From Pseudomonas sediminis (GTDB taxonomy: Bacteria; Pseudomonadota; Gammaproteobacteria; Pseudomonadales; Pseudomonadaceae): DNA of 64,000 bases. The stretch is taken from the NCBI RefSeq assembly GCF_002741105.1, contig NZ_NIQU01000004.1, positions 294,408 to 358,407 on the forward strand, written 5' to 3'. Both the position numbers and the translations under genes were made by a program. Positions 19,300 through 26,751 of the stretch are shown piece after piece. The notes below the pieces were generated by a model. That model ran no database searches. It worked only from the letters and a program-made list of their open reading frames with translations, and had not been told where the DNA came from. How positions within the stretch are numbered: position 1 is the first letter of the stretch; every line of letters begins with the position of its first letter.

Positions 19300-19805
19300 T
19301 AGTTGGCCTTCTCCATGGCCGATTCGATGCAATGCCAGAGGTCATCTGGCGCCTCTTCTTCGAGGGCGGCGAGATGCTCCGACTGCAGGGTCAGATGCGG
19401 CAGCACCAGCGGTTCTGACGAACACCCATGGATGCTGATCCAGCCGCAACGGCGCGTGCGATAACGGGGTGCACTGACCGAAAGCCTGGTCCAACAGCGT
19501 GGCGCATCGGCCAGCAGGGCAATCAGGCGATAGTCGCGTTGCTCGGCAAAGGCGAAACGGCCTTCGGCGTCACTGACCGTTTCATCGCCCCAGAATTCGT
19601 CGCTGCCGATATCCAGCTCAATTCTGGCGCCCACCACGGGCTGCCCCGTTTCGGCAGACAGCACACGCCCCTCGATGGCAGGGTTTCGGGTCACCGAGTG
19701 TGGATAGGGGACGCAGGCACCGAGAGTCGAGAGCGCCACAAGCACGAGGGATGCACCCATCTTCCTCTGCATTGCAAGTTCGCTGTGGTAGTGATTGAAA
19801 GACAT
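19299..19805 (-). CDS. Lipoprotein with carboxypeptidase-regulatory-like domain; tssF-derived leader
   Basis: A 168-residue protein. Residues 1-11 (MSFNHYHSELA) copy the tssF start. Then MQRKMGASLVLVALSTLGAC gives a lipoprotein signal with Cys31. The mature part has a small beta-sandwich like carboxypeptidase regulatory domains (IEGRVLSAETGQPVVGARIELD, then SDAEGRFAF) and ends EKAN. A ribosome-binding site (AGGGA) precedes ATG 19805; initiation at M12 (19772) or M16 would give a more normal signal peptide. It is the last gene of the cargo insert. A periplasmic immunity or accessory role is inferred from position only. Confidence 0.75.
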   Translation of the reverse strand: MSFNHYHSELAMQRKMGASLVLVALSTLGACVPYPHSVTRNPAIEGRVLSAETGQPVVGARIELDIGSDEFWGDETVSDAEGRFAFAEQRDYRLIALLADAPRCWTRLSVSAPRYRTRRCGWISIHGCSSEPLVLPHLTLQSEHLAALEEEAPDDLWHCIESAMEKAN

Positions 19806-19819
19806 CTATCTATCCCTGA

Positions 19820-20848
19820 TCAGTCGGAGCCATTGGCTTGTCCAGCCAAATACTCGGCCCATTCATCGCTTGCCTTATGGGCACTCAGATAATCCGCTCG
19901 AGTTTCGGCAGAGGCGCGCTCCCAAAAGGGATTCCAAATCCAGTCCCACCAGTATTCGAGGCTGCCCTGCTTGTTCATGATCGCCTCGATGGGCTGCATG
20001 TCGGGAAATGCAAACCAAGGTGGTGGTGGCGCCTTGAAGGAAGCATCCAGCTTCTCGAGAAAGGTCTTCGAGTTGGTGATCAACTCGATGATTAGGCCGT
20101 TGAACTCTTGGCGTACGGCAAGCTTCAGACCGCCGCCGTCACCGCTCGTGCATATGCTCTCTTGATCCTGCTTTATCGTTACTTGATCGAACACCGCCCC
20201 AACCAGTTCACGAAAGCCTTCGAACTCGCTGCCGGCAATCATCAAGATTGTGTGGTAAGCAAATAAGCCCTGCTGCCCAAGGAAAGTTTTTCGGGGATAG
20301 AATGCAAAATCCTCTTTACCGCCGACAAATACATCGCGCTCAACTTTTTTGCCGAACAATTCGGCAGCCCCTGTCATATTTAAGCTTGATCTCGGCGCCA
20401 TATGCATAACCTCATGCCCAGCATTGGCCGCTTTAAAGAACATATGATAAACAACGAAAGTCACAGCAACACATACATAACCCGCTATGATTATGTAAGG
20501 TGAGAAAGCGACCCATAGCACAGCCATCGCGAAGCCAGATGCATCACCCATTGCGACATGAAACAATCCGTACACTATCCATGGAATCCCATAGAACGGA
20601 ATAAACATAACCGGCGCCCACCAAACAAGGCGAACTATGAGAGGCTCTGGCTTTCCCTTGATATACCAAGAAGCCCACATTGCAAAAATCAGATAGGCCA
20701 AGGTTCCAAACCAAAGACCATAAGCCACGAACATGTTCTCAACGTTTTCCATGCCACGGCTCAAGATCTCTAGAAAAGGCAACGATAAAAAGAGAGCCGC
20801 TGGAATCCATATGGCCACCTGAAAAAAACGGTAGGTTGACTTATTCAC
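19820..20848 (-). CDS. Four-helix membrane protein of the T6SS cargo module (candidate immunity or pore protein)
   Basis: A 342-residue protein whose first 137 residues hold four strongly hydrophobic helices (about 8-28, 39-62, 72-100, 107-137). A soluble C-terminal part of about 200 residues follows, with no motif I recognise. It begins at GTG 20848 in a GTGA overlap with the upstream gene, so the two are made together. DNA here is AT-rich: I count 24 G/C in the 60 bases from 20,401, against 42 in 60 from 40,201. It is most likely the immunity protein for the upstream protein if that acts at the membrane. The reverse reading, a membrane-active effector with a partner, cannot be excluded. Confidence 0.75.
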   Translation of the reverse strand: MNKSTYRFFQVAIWIPAALFLSLPFLEILSRGMENVENMFVAYGLWFGTLAYLIFAMWASWYIKGKPEPLIVRLVWWAPVMFIPFYGIPWIVYGLFHVAMGDASGFAMAVLWVAFSPYIIIAGYVCVAVTFVVYHMFFKAANAGHEVMHMAPRSSLNMTGAAELFGKKVERDVFVGGKEDFAFYPRKTFLGQQGLFAYHTILMIAGSEFEGFRELVGAVFDQVTIKQDQESICTSGDGGGLKLAVRQEFNGLIIELITNSKTFLEKLDASFKAPPPPWFAFPDMQPIEAIMNKQGSLEYWWDWIWNPFWERASAETRADYLSAHKASDEWAEYLAGQANGSD

Positions 20849-21756
20849 TGGGCTACGCTCGGCTTATCTGGCATGGGCTCCTGCCATGGCCACATCCAAC
20901 GTTCAGCGCTCGGATCAAGGCTAAGGAAAAAATCATTCCACTCAGCGATTGGATGGAATTCGAGTTTTTCCTTGTTCTGTTGTTTACGCTTTAATTCGTT
21001 CGCAATGAGACCATTGAAATTGCCATTATCATCCAGGCCAAGCCGTATGGCTGAGGCAATCATTGGGTATTTCTTGTCGCCCCACAGGGAGAACAATGCT
21101 GCTCCCTTGCGAACATGGACGCCCAAAAATATTGGGGTACCCGCAGCATCAACAATGAATGCCTCACAATTTGGAAATCCATCACCTGTCACATAGGTAA
21201 CGACATCCATATGTTTGGCAATGCGATCAATCGTGATAATAAACTTGTAAGTAACATCCAGGCTAGGAACAAAAGTTACACCTAAGTTTCTCTTCAATTC
21301 TGCCGAGGGGAAAAATGCATGATTCTCACCAGCATATCCTCCATCGATATGCAGTGTCGTCACTGCCCCGGCCTCCTTCTTCATCGCTGGCCAAGCACCG
21401 CCTTTCGGTTTTAGAGCACCGTCGTAGCGAGTATGATCACCACCTATTTTTCCAGAGTCGTTTGACTCTGTTTCCATTTCAATTGTTTCTCCGGAAAGCG
21501 TATCTATTTTGAAGCGATGCCATATCCGTGAGGTAACTTCAGCTCCGACACCACCTGAAATCCCACTTGCGCCCAGGGAAAAGCCTCGGGCATCGCCTTC
21601 AAAATTCAACCCGCTCCAGCCAAAAGTCCTGCCGGGATGGAAAGAGCGTACGTTGAACTCGTAAAGGGCAAGTTTCGTTAGACTCAGGGTGACAACCTGC
21701 CCTGTACGCTGACTAGATGGCGTAGAGCTCGTACGTTTAATAATGTTGTCAGCCAT
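20845..21756 (-). CDS. Unrecognised 303-aa protein downstream of PAAR (candidate T6SS effector)
   Basis: I do not recognise the family. The protein is 303 residues, soluble, without signal peptide or helices long enough for membranes, and looks beta-rich with a compact core. Notable segments are FHPGRTFGWSGLNFEGD near residue 40, SRIWHRF, GGYAGENHAFFPS near 138-150, and DRIAKHMDVVTYVTGDGFP near 175-195. No lipase GxSxG, nuclease HNH or amidase Cys/His pair is evident. ATG 21756 (AAGGTG upstream) overlaps the PAAR stop; GTG 21765 is an alternative. Position directly after PAAR and coupling to a membrane protein make it a candidate effector. Confidence 0.75.
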   Translation of the reverse strand: MADNIIKRTSSTPSSQRTGQVVTLSLTKLALYEFNVRSFHPGRTFGWSGLNFEGDARGFSLGASGISGGVGAEVTSRIWHRFKIDTLSGETIEMETESNDSGKIGGDHTRYDGALKPKGGAWPAMKKEAGAVTTLHIDGGYAGENHAFFPSAELKRNLGVTFVPSLDVTYKFIITIDRIAKHMDVVTYVTGDGFPNCEAFIVDAAGTPIFLGVHVRKGAALFSLWGDKKYPMIASAIRLGLDDNGNFNGLIANELKRKQQNKEKLEFHPIAEWNDFFLSLDPSAERWMWPWQEPMPDKPSVAQ

Positions 21757-22267
21757 GAGCGACACCTTCTGACTGCAATAGCGAAAGACTCAGCTTTTCT
21801 GCTTGTTTACCGGTGCTGATCAGTTTTGTGCGACCCGCTTCATCGGTGATGCCTTCATATACATCTCCACTACCGGTTTCGATACGGTAGCGATAATTGG
21901 AAGCAGGAATTCCCTCCTCGTCTTTGAGGACGAAGAACTCATCGAAATAACCTGGCATCGGGAGCAACGGAGCGAGCTCGGCGGGCGTATGGGCGCTACC
22001 AACAATCACCGTCCCCGACCCACTCACCACCACATTCCCATGGCTCCCCACACTCCCCACCACCGCCGCCGGCTTGCCGTTGATCAGTACGGTAGGAATC
22101 ACCGCGCCAGCCATGGCGCCGCCGCAGGCGGAAGGGTCGCCTTGGCGGGCGGCCGGCAGGCTGTCGAACAGCACGTCGGGCGAGCCGGCAGCGATCGGGT
22201 TGGTGCCGTGACCGGGAATCGGGCAGGCGGTGGGATCGCTCAGGCGGGCGGCGGGTTTACCGGACAT
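21749..22267 (-). CDS. PAAR-domain spike-tip protein with TTR-like C-terminal extension
   Basis: A 172-residue protein. The PAAR domain (1-about 90) is MSGKPAARLSDPTACPIPGH..., with repeated His/Cys-bearing strands and the GSVGSHGNVVVSGSGTV segment, forming the sharp tip that caps VgrG. Residues about 105-172 (FFVLKDEEGIPASNYRYRIE, then EGITDEAGRTKLI) resemble the small transthyretin-like linker found after PAAR and VgrG proteins, which often docks effectors. Start ATG 22267 overlaps tssE by 11 bp. Composition drops to AT-richer DNA in the C-terminal part, so a conserved PAAR core may be joined to imported cargo sequence. Confidence 0.93.
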   Translation of the reverse strand: MSGKPAARLSDPTACPIPGHGTNPIAAGSPDVLFDSLPAARQGDPSACGGAMAGAVIPTVLINGKPAAVVGSVGSHGNVVVSGSGTVIVGSAHTPAELAPLLPMPGYFDEFFVLKDEEGIPASNYRYRIETGSGDVYEGITDEAGRTKLISTGKQAEKLSLSLLQSEGVAHG

Positions 22268-22682
22268 GTGAGGCTCCTGGGTTGACGTTGACCTGACCGC
22301 TGCCATCCAGGCTCGCGGAGAAACTGACCTGACGCTTGATGCCGTCCATTTCCAGCATGGCGTCGATGGCGAAGGCCTGACGCAAAGGGTCATGAGTGCG
22401 CGGCAGGGAAATCACGCGCACCTGGGTCAGACGGGGTTCGTACGCTTCGATAAAGCGTTCGATGGCGATACGCGCCTGCTGCAGCGAGTCGTGCAGCGAT
22501 AAGCGCATATCGTTCAAATCGGGCAACCCGTAGTCGGGCAGCGTCTGCACGCTGCCCGCACGGGTGCTGAGCATCTTGGCCAGATGGGCAGCCACCGAGG
22601 CCATGGCGGCGACCTCGCGGCTCCAGCCGGCGCGTTGGCCAGCCTCACCACCGAGGCGCTCGAACAGGCTGCCGTAGGCCAT
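22257..22682 (-). CDS. tssE: T6SS baseplate protein TssE (gp25-like)
   Basis: A 141-residue gp25/lysozyme-like baseplate protein. The hallmark YGLPDLND motif lies at residues 50-58 (family consensus YGLPDL), and the C-terminal half has the VRVISLPR strand. It seeds sheath polymerisation with TssF and TssG. It starts at ATG 22682, 6 bp after the tssC stop. In a standard cluster tssF would follow; here a cargo insert separates them. Confidence 0.95.
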   Translation of the reverse strand: MAYGSLFERLGGEAGQRAGWSREVAAMASVAAHLAKMLSTRAGSVQTLPDYGLPDLNDMRLSLHDSLQQARIAIERFIEAYEPRLTQVRVISLPRTHDPLRQAFAIDAMLEMDGIKRQVSFSASLDGSGQVNVNPGASHVR

Positions 22683-22688
22683 GCGTGC

Positions 22689-24167
22689 TTACTCCTTGTC
22701 CAGCTTGCCGACCAGCGACAAGGTGAAGTCGGCACCCATGTACTTGAAGTGCGGGCGCACGTTCAGGCTGACGCGGTACCAGCCCGGCTCGCCTTCGACA
22801 TCGCTGACGATGACCTGGGCGGCACGCAGCGGACGACGGCTACGCACTTCAGAGCTCGGGTTCTCCTGGTCGGCAACGTACTGGCGAATCCACTTGTTCA
22901 GTTCCAGCTCGAGGTCGGTACGCTCTTTCCAGGCACCGATCTGCTCGCGCTGCAGCACTTTCAGGTAGTGAGCCAGGCGGTTGACGATGAACATGTACGG
23001 CAGCTGGGTGCCCAGCTTGTAGTTCAGTTCGGCGTTCTTGCCTTCTTCGCTGATGCCGAAGAACTTCGGCTTCTGCGCCGAGTTGGCGGAGAAGAACGCG
23101 GCGTTGTCGCTGCCCTTGCGCATGGTCAGGGCGATGAAACCTTCCTCGGCCAGCTCGTATTCGCGGCGGTCGGACACCAGCACTTCGGTCGGGATCTTGG
23201 TCTCAATCTCGCCCATGCTCTCGAAGTGGTGCAGCGGCAGGTCTTCCACCGCGCCACCGCTCTGCGGGCCGATGATGTTCGGGCACCAGCGGAACTTGGC
23301 GAAGCTGTCGGTCAGACGGCTGGCGAAGGCGTAGGCGGTGTTGCCCCACAGATAGTGCTCGTGACTGTTGGCCACGTTTTCCTTGTAGACGAAGGTCTTC
23401 ACCGGGTTGTCTTCCGGGTCGTACGGGTTGCGCAGCAGGAAGCGCGGTACGGTCAGGCCGACGTAACGGGCATCTTCCTGCTCACGGAAGCTCTGCCACT
23501 TGGTGAATTGCGGGCCTTCGAAGTGGTCTTTCAGATCCTTCAGATCCGGTAGGCCGGTGAAGGTCTCCAGGCCGAAGAATTTTGGGCCGGCGGCGGCGAT
23601 GAACGGTGCGTGGGACATGCAGGCCACCGAGGCGACGTACTGCAGGGTCTTGACGTCCGGAGCGCTCGGATCGAAGAAGTAGTTGGCGATCAGGGCGCCG
23701 ACCGGCTGGCCACCGAACTGGCCGTACTCGGCGGTGTAGATGTGCTTGTACAGGCCGGACTGCACGATTTCCGGGCTGTCTTCGAAGTCATCGAGCAGGT
23801 CCTGCTTGGAGGCGTTGAGGATCTCCAGCTTGATGTTCTCGCGGAAGTTGGTGCGATCCACCAGCAGCTTGAGGCCGCGCCAGGAGGATTCCAGGGCCTG
23901 GAACTGCTCATGGTGGAGGATTTCGTCCATCTGCCGGCTGAGCTTGGCGTCGATCTCCGCGATCATGCGGTCGACCATAGCCTTCTTCACCGGCTCGTTT
24001 TCGTTCTGCGGCTTGAGCAGCTCTTCGATGAAGGCCGACACGCCACGCTTGGCGATGTCGTAGGCTTCGTCGTCCGGAGTCAGCTTGGTTTCCGCGATGA
24101 TGCGGTCGAGGATGCCGAGGTCAGCAGCGCTACGGCCGCCTTCTACTGCTGCGCTAGTCGTGCTCAT
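22689..24167 (-). CDS. tssC: T6SS contractile sheath large subunit TssC (VipB)
   Basis: A 492-residue TssC. The conserved sheath core includes FQALESSWRGLKLLVDRTNF near residue 90 and the C-terminal VSLNVRPHFKYMGADFTLSLV. With TssB it forms the contractile sheath. The N-terminal helix, which ClpV recognises in several systems, is present. It lies 25 bp after tssB and is followed by tssE. Length is normal. Confidence 0.97.
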   Translation of the reverse strand: MSTTSAAVEGGRSAADLGILDRIIAETKLTPDDEAYDIAKRGVSAFIEELLKPQNENEPVKKAMVDRMIAEIDAKLSRQMDEILHHEQFQALESSWRGLKLLVDRTNFRENIKLEILNASKQDLLDDFEDSPEIVQSGLYKHIYTAEYGQFGGQPVGALIANYFFDPSAPDVKTLQYVASVACMSHAPFIAAAGPKFFGLETFTGLPDLKDLKDHFEGPQFTKWQSFREQEDARYVGLTVPRFLLRNPYDPEDNPVKTFVYKENVANSHEHYLWGNTAYAFASRLTDSFAKFRWCPNIIGPQSGGAVEDLPLHHFESMGEIETKIPTEVLVSDRREYELAEEGFIALTMRKGSDNAAFFSANSAQKPKFFGISEEGKNAELNYKLGTQLPYMFIVNRLAHYLKVLQREQIGAWKERTDLELELNKWIRQYVADQENPSSEVRSRRPLRAAQVIVSDVEGEPGWYRVSLNVRPHFKYMGADFTLSLVGKLDKE

Positions 24168-24192
24168 GAATATGCGTCCTTGTCAGTGAAAA

Positions 24193-24699
24193 TCAGGAAT
24201 CGAGCTTGTCTTGTGCGGCCAGACCCAGCTCGCCGAGCACGCGGTCGCGCGAGTCGTCGTCGGAGAGCACGCTCTCGATGGCCTTGCGGAAAGCCGGAGC
24301 GTTGCCCAGTGGGCCTTTCAGGGCAACCAGGGCGTCGCGCAGTTCCATCAGTTTCTTCAGCTCCGGCACCTGGTCGACCAGGTTGGCCGGGTTGAAGTCC
24401 TTCATGGAGTTGATCTTCAACTGCACGGCCAGCTCGTCGTCAGTCTGCTCGTCCTGCAGGCGGTTCGGCACGGCGAAGGTGAGGTTCAGCTCCTGCTTGG
24501 CCAGCACTTCGTCGAAGCTGTTCTTGTCGATGCTGATGGGCTTGCGGTCTTCGATCTTGCGATCGTCGGCACGCTGAGTGAAATCGCCGAGCACCATGAG
24601 TTTCAGGGGCAGTTCGATTTCTTCCTGAGCGCCGCCGGTGGCGGGTTTGAAGGTGACGTTGATGCGTTCCTTGGGGGCTACCGAGCCTTCTTTGGCCAT
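24193..24699 (-). CDS. tssB: T6SS contractile sheath small subunit TssB (VipA)
   Basis: A 168-residue TssB. It begins MAKEGSVAPKERINVTF and shows the family segment LPLKLMVLGDFT...R followed by the IDKNSFDEVL helix. It pairs with TssC in the sheath. ATG 24699 is supported by a GGAG-type ribosome-binding site upstream; longer in-frame upstream codons overlap tssA and are not coding. Order A-B-C is canonical. Confidence 0.97.
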   Translation of the reverse strand: MAKEGSVAPKERINVTFKPATGGAQEEIELPLKLMVLGDFTQRADDRKIEDRKPISIDKNSFDEVLAKQELNLTFAVPNRLQDEQTDDELAVQLKINSMKDFNPANLVDQVPELKKLMELRDALVALKGPLGNAPAFRKAIESVLSDDDSRDRVLGELGLAAQDKLDS

Positions 24700-24754
24700 G
24701 GGTGTTCTCCTTTGCGTTGATGGCCCGGAGGCCTTGATTGGGCGTGTTGGCGCC

Positions 24755-26317
24755 TTACTCCAGCACCACCTCGAGGTCGAGGTGGCACAACCTGCGATAG
24801 ATCTCGTCCTTGCTGTCGCGCACCGCATGGTTCTGCGGCAGGAGCTCGCAGCAGTTGTGCAGCAGACGCAGCACATCCAGAGCGAGATCGGGTTCCCACT
24901 CGCCAAGGCCGGAGGCCTGCAGCGTCTGGTCGAGCGATTCGAGTTGAGTCTTGGCCAGGTCGTACTTCTTCGCGGCGAAGCACAGGCGGGCCAGGGTCAG
25001 TTGCCAGAAGAAGCGTTCCCGACCGCCACGGGCGCGCGACATGCCTTCTTTGAGCTGCTGCACGGCGGTTTTCAGGCCGTCCTTGCGCAGGCCGGGGAGC
25101 ACCTGCTGCAGCGCTTCTTCCCAGACCGGCGTGGCGCCCTGTTCACTGGCGGCAGGCTTCTTCTCAACGTCCGGAGCCTGCAGGTGCGGCAGCACGTGGG
25201 CACCGATCCACACGCGGGTTTCGGCGTCGGCGAAAGGCACACCGTCGTGAAAGCGCAGCTCGTCCAGGCCGGGAACACGTTGCAGGAACAGGGCGAGCTG
25301 GATTTCCACTTCGCGCATGGCCTGCTCGGCATTGAGCTCCTGCAGGCACTCCCAGACCAGGCGCTGGCCGTCGAGCCAGAACGGCGCACGGGCGATGCTG
25401 GCTTCGAGGTCGGCGAGCAAATCGGCATAGGCGCCCTGGGCGAAGCGCTCCTTGTAGGAGGCCAGCTTGTCGGCCGGTAGGCCGCGCAGGGCAGTGATGT
25501 GTTCGGCGTTGCGCTCGGGCAGCGACTCGATGGGCAGCCACAGCAGGGTGCGCGACAGGCGCAACGGCTTGAGATCGGTGGCCTTGTTCTTCAACCACCA
25601 GGCGCACAACGGACGGGCCGCGTCCTGCTGAGTACGCAGGGCCTTGTGCGCGTCCTTGTCGTTCTCGATGGGGCCGGTGCCGGTAATGATCTGGGTGGCG
25701 ACCTGCTTGACCTGGGCGATGGCCGCGCCCACGGCACCCGGCTCAGCCTGGCCCTGGCTGGCGCGCTTGATCTGCTCGTCGAGGCGACGGCACAGCGGCA
25801 GCAGCAGCGGCGATTCTTCGCCGAGATGGCTCGACAGGCTGGCTTCCAGACCATGCAGGTGCTCGGCCAAGCGACGGAACAGCGGCAATTGCTCGCTGAT
25901 CGGCACATGCTCGGCCAGCGCCTGCTCCAGCCGCGGTAGCAACCAGTTGAGGGCAGCGGCACGGGTTCGCGACTTACGCGGATGCAGTTCGTGCCAGTGG
26001 TGCTCGCAGAGGTAGTGCAGAAGGTTCAGACCGGCCTGCAGGCCGGCGAAGGATTCGCGCTGGAACAGCCCCCAGGTCAGCCAGGTGGCAGCGCGTAAAT
26101 CCTTGGATTGCGTAGTGAGCAGGTTCTCGCTGCCGTCGCGCACCTTCTGCCAGTCGATAGCACCGGTTTCATGCAGGGACGATGCCTTGCCCAGCTCGGT
26201 TTCCAGCATTTCGTATTCGCTGGAATAGCGGACATCCTCACCGGCAAAGTTCCCCTCATTAATAGGAGATCTAGCCAAATTAAGATAATGCGCGGTCAGC
26301 TTGCTGGAGTACGTCAT
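24755..26317 (-). CDS. tssA: T6SS cap/priming protein TssA (ImpA_N plus VasJ-like)
   Basis: A 520-residue TssA. The N-terminal ImpA_N domain includes ATWLTWGLFQRESFAGLQAG near residues 75-95, and the C-terminal part (about 390-520) is of the VasJ/TssA2 type with LARLCFAAKKYDLAKTQLESL. It primes and caps sheath growth. I chose ATG 26317 (MTYSSKLT); the codon four residues upstream that would extend it is a TTG. It is the first gene of the T6SS operon. Confidence 0.95.
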   Translation of the reverse strand: MTYSSKLTAHYLNLARSPINEGNFAGEDVRYSSEYEMLETELGKASSLHETGAIDWQKVRDGSENLLTTQSKDLRAATWLTWGLFQRESFAGLQAGLNLLHYLCEHHWHELHPRKSRTRAAALNWLLPRLEQALAEHVPISEQLPLFRRLAEHLHGLEASLSSHLGEESPLLLPLCRRLDEQIKRASQGQAEPGAVGAAIAQVKQVATQIITGTGPIENDKDAHKALRTQQDAARPLCAWWLKNKATDLKPLRLSRTLLWLPIESLPERNAEHITALRGLPADKLASYKERFAQGAYADLLADLEASIARAPFWLDGQRLVWECLQELNAEQAMREVEIQLALFLQRVPGLDELRFHDGVPFADAETRVWIGAHVLPHLQAPDVEKKPAASEQGATPVWEEALQQVLPGLRKDGLKTAVQQLKEGMSRARGGRERFFWQLTLARLCFAAKKYDLAKTQLESLDQTLQASGLGEWEPDLALDVLRLLHNCCELLPQNHAVRDSKDEIYRRLCHLDLEVVLE

Positions 26318-26394
26318 TCCATGACTCAACTATTAAAGTGGGCAACTTCCGCGAAATCTCATATCGCCGCTATGGCTTAGAAAAAACATCGCAG

Positions 26395-26436
26395 TGCGCA
26401 ACTTTTTGCGCAGTTGTTTGTGCAACAAATTGCGCA
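26395..26436. promoter_or_regulatory. Two tandem dyads upstream of tssA (candidate operator/enhancer)
   Basis: TGCGCAA-N4-TTGCGCA at 26395-26412 is a perfect 18-bp inverted repeat. TGTGCAA-N4-TTGCGCA at 26419-26436 is the same with one mismatch. Their centres are 24 bp apart. They lie 79-120 bp upstream of the tssA start. The spacing suits a regulator dimer pair such as an enhancer-binding protein. The Sfa-like activator of the cluster is a candidate, but no clear -24/-12 element lies between them and tssA. The regulator is unknown. Confidence 0.55.
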
Positions 26437-26751
26437 AGATCCTTATAGGTCGGGCATCCTAGCCCCATGACCGGAGGTGAGCAACCGCCCAAAGTGTGAA
26501 ACACCTAACATTCGTCGACATCTTTCAAATTATTACCGGAACGCTAGTGCCGACTATTTGTCCCGCACTTAGGACAAGTTGTTATCGATGTTTTGCGTTT
26601 CAGATAAGCCCTTGGATAGTTGTAAGAAATTACTTACTAGCAAATTAGTGGCGCATCACACTTACTGGCGCATTGATATTATTTTTTGTGATGCCAGCCA
26701 CTGTCCAGAGAGCTGGCTTTATGCCAGGACAGCCAGCCAGCTCAGTGCCTG
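26437..26751. other. AT-rich intergenic region between mutarotase and T6SS operon
   Basis: About 315 bp without a convincing gene. It is more AT-rich than its surroundings, especially 26,500-26,720. It must hold the T6SS promoter or its upstream part, and the end of the mutarotase transcript. The stretch at 26,703-26,735 can fold into imperfect stem-loops (CTGTCC and GGACAG arms) but has no T run in the right direction, so I do not call it a terminator. No RNA gene recognised. Confidence 0.5.

Noticed and set aside
26395..26436. Reading the tssA-upstream dyads as sigma-54 promoters
   Set aside because: TGCGCAA-N4-TTGC has the -12 TTGC but lacks the near-invariant GG of the -24 element in both copies.
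26703..26735. Stem-loop after the mutarotase gene as a terminator
   Set aside because: The stem is imperfect and no T run follows on the minus strand.
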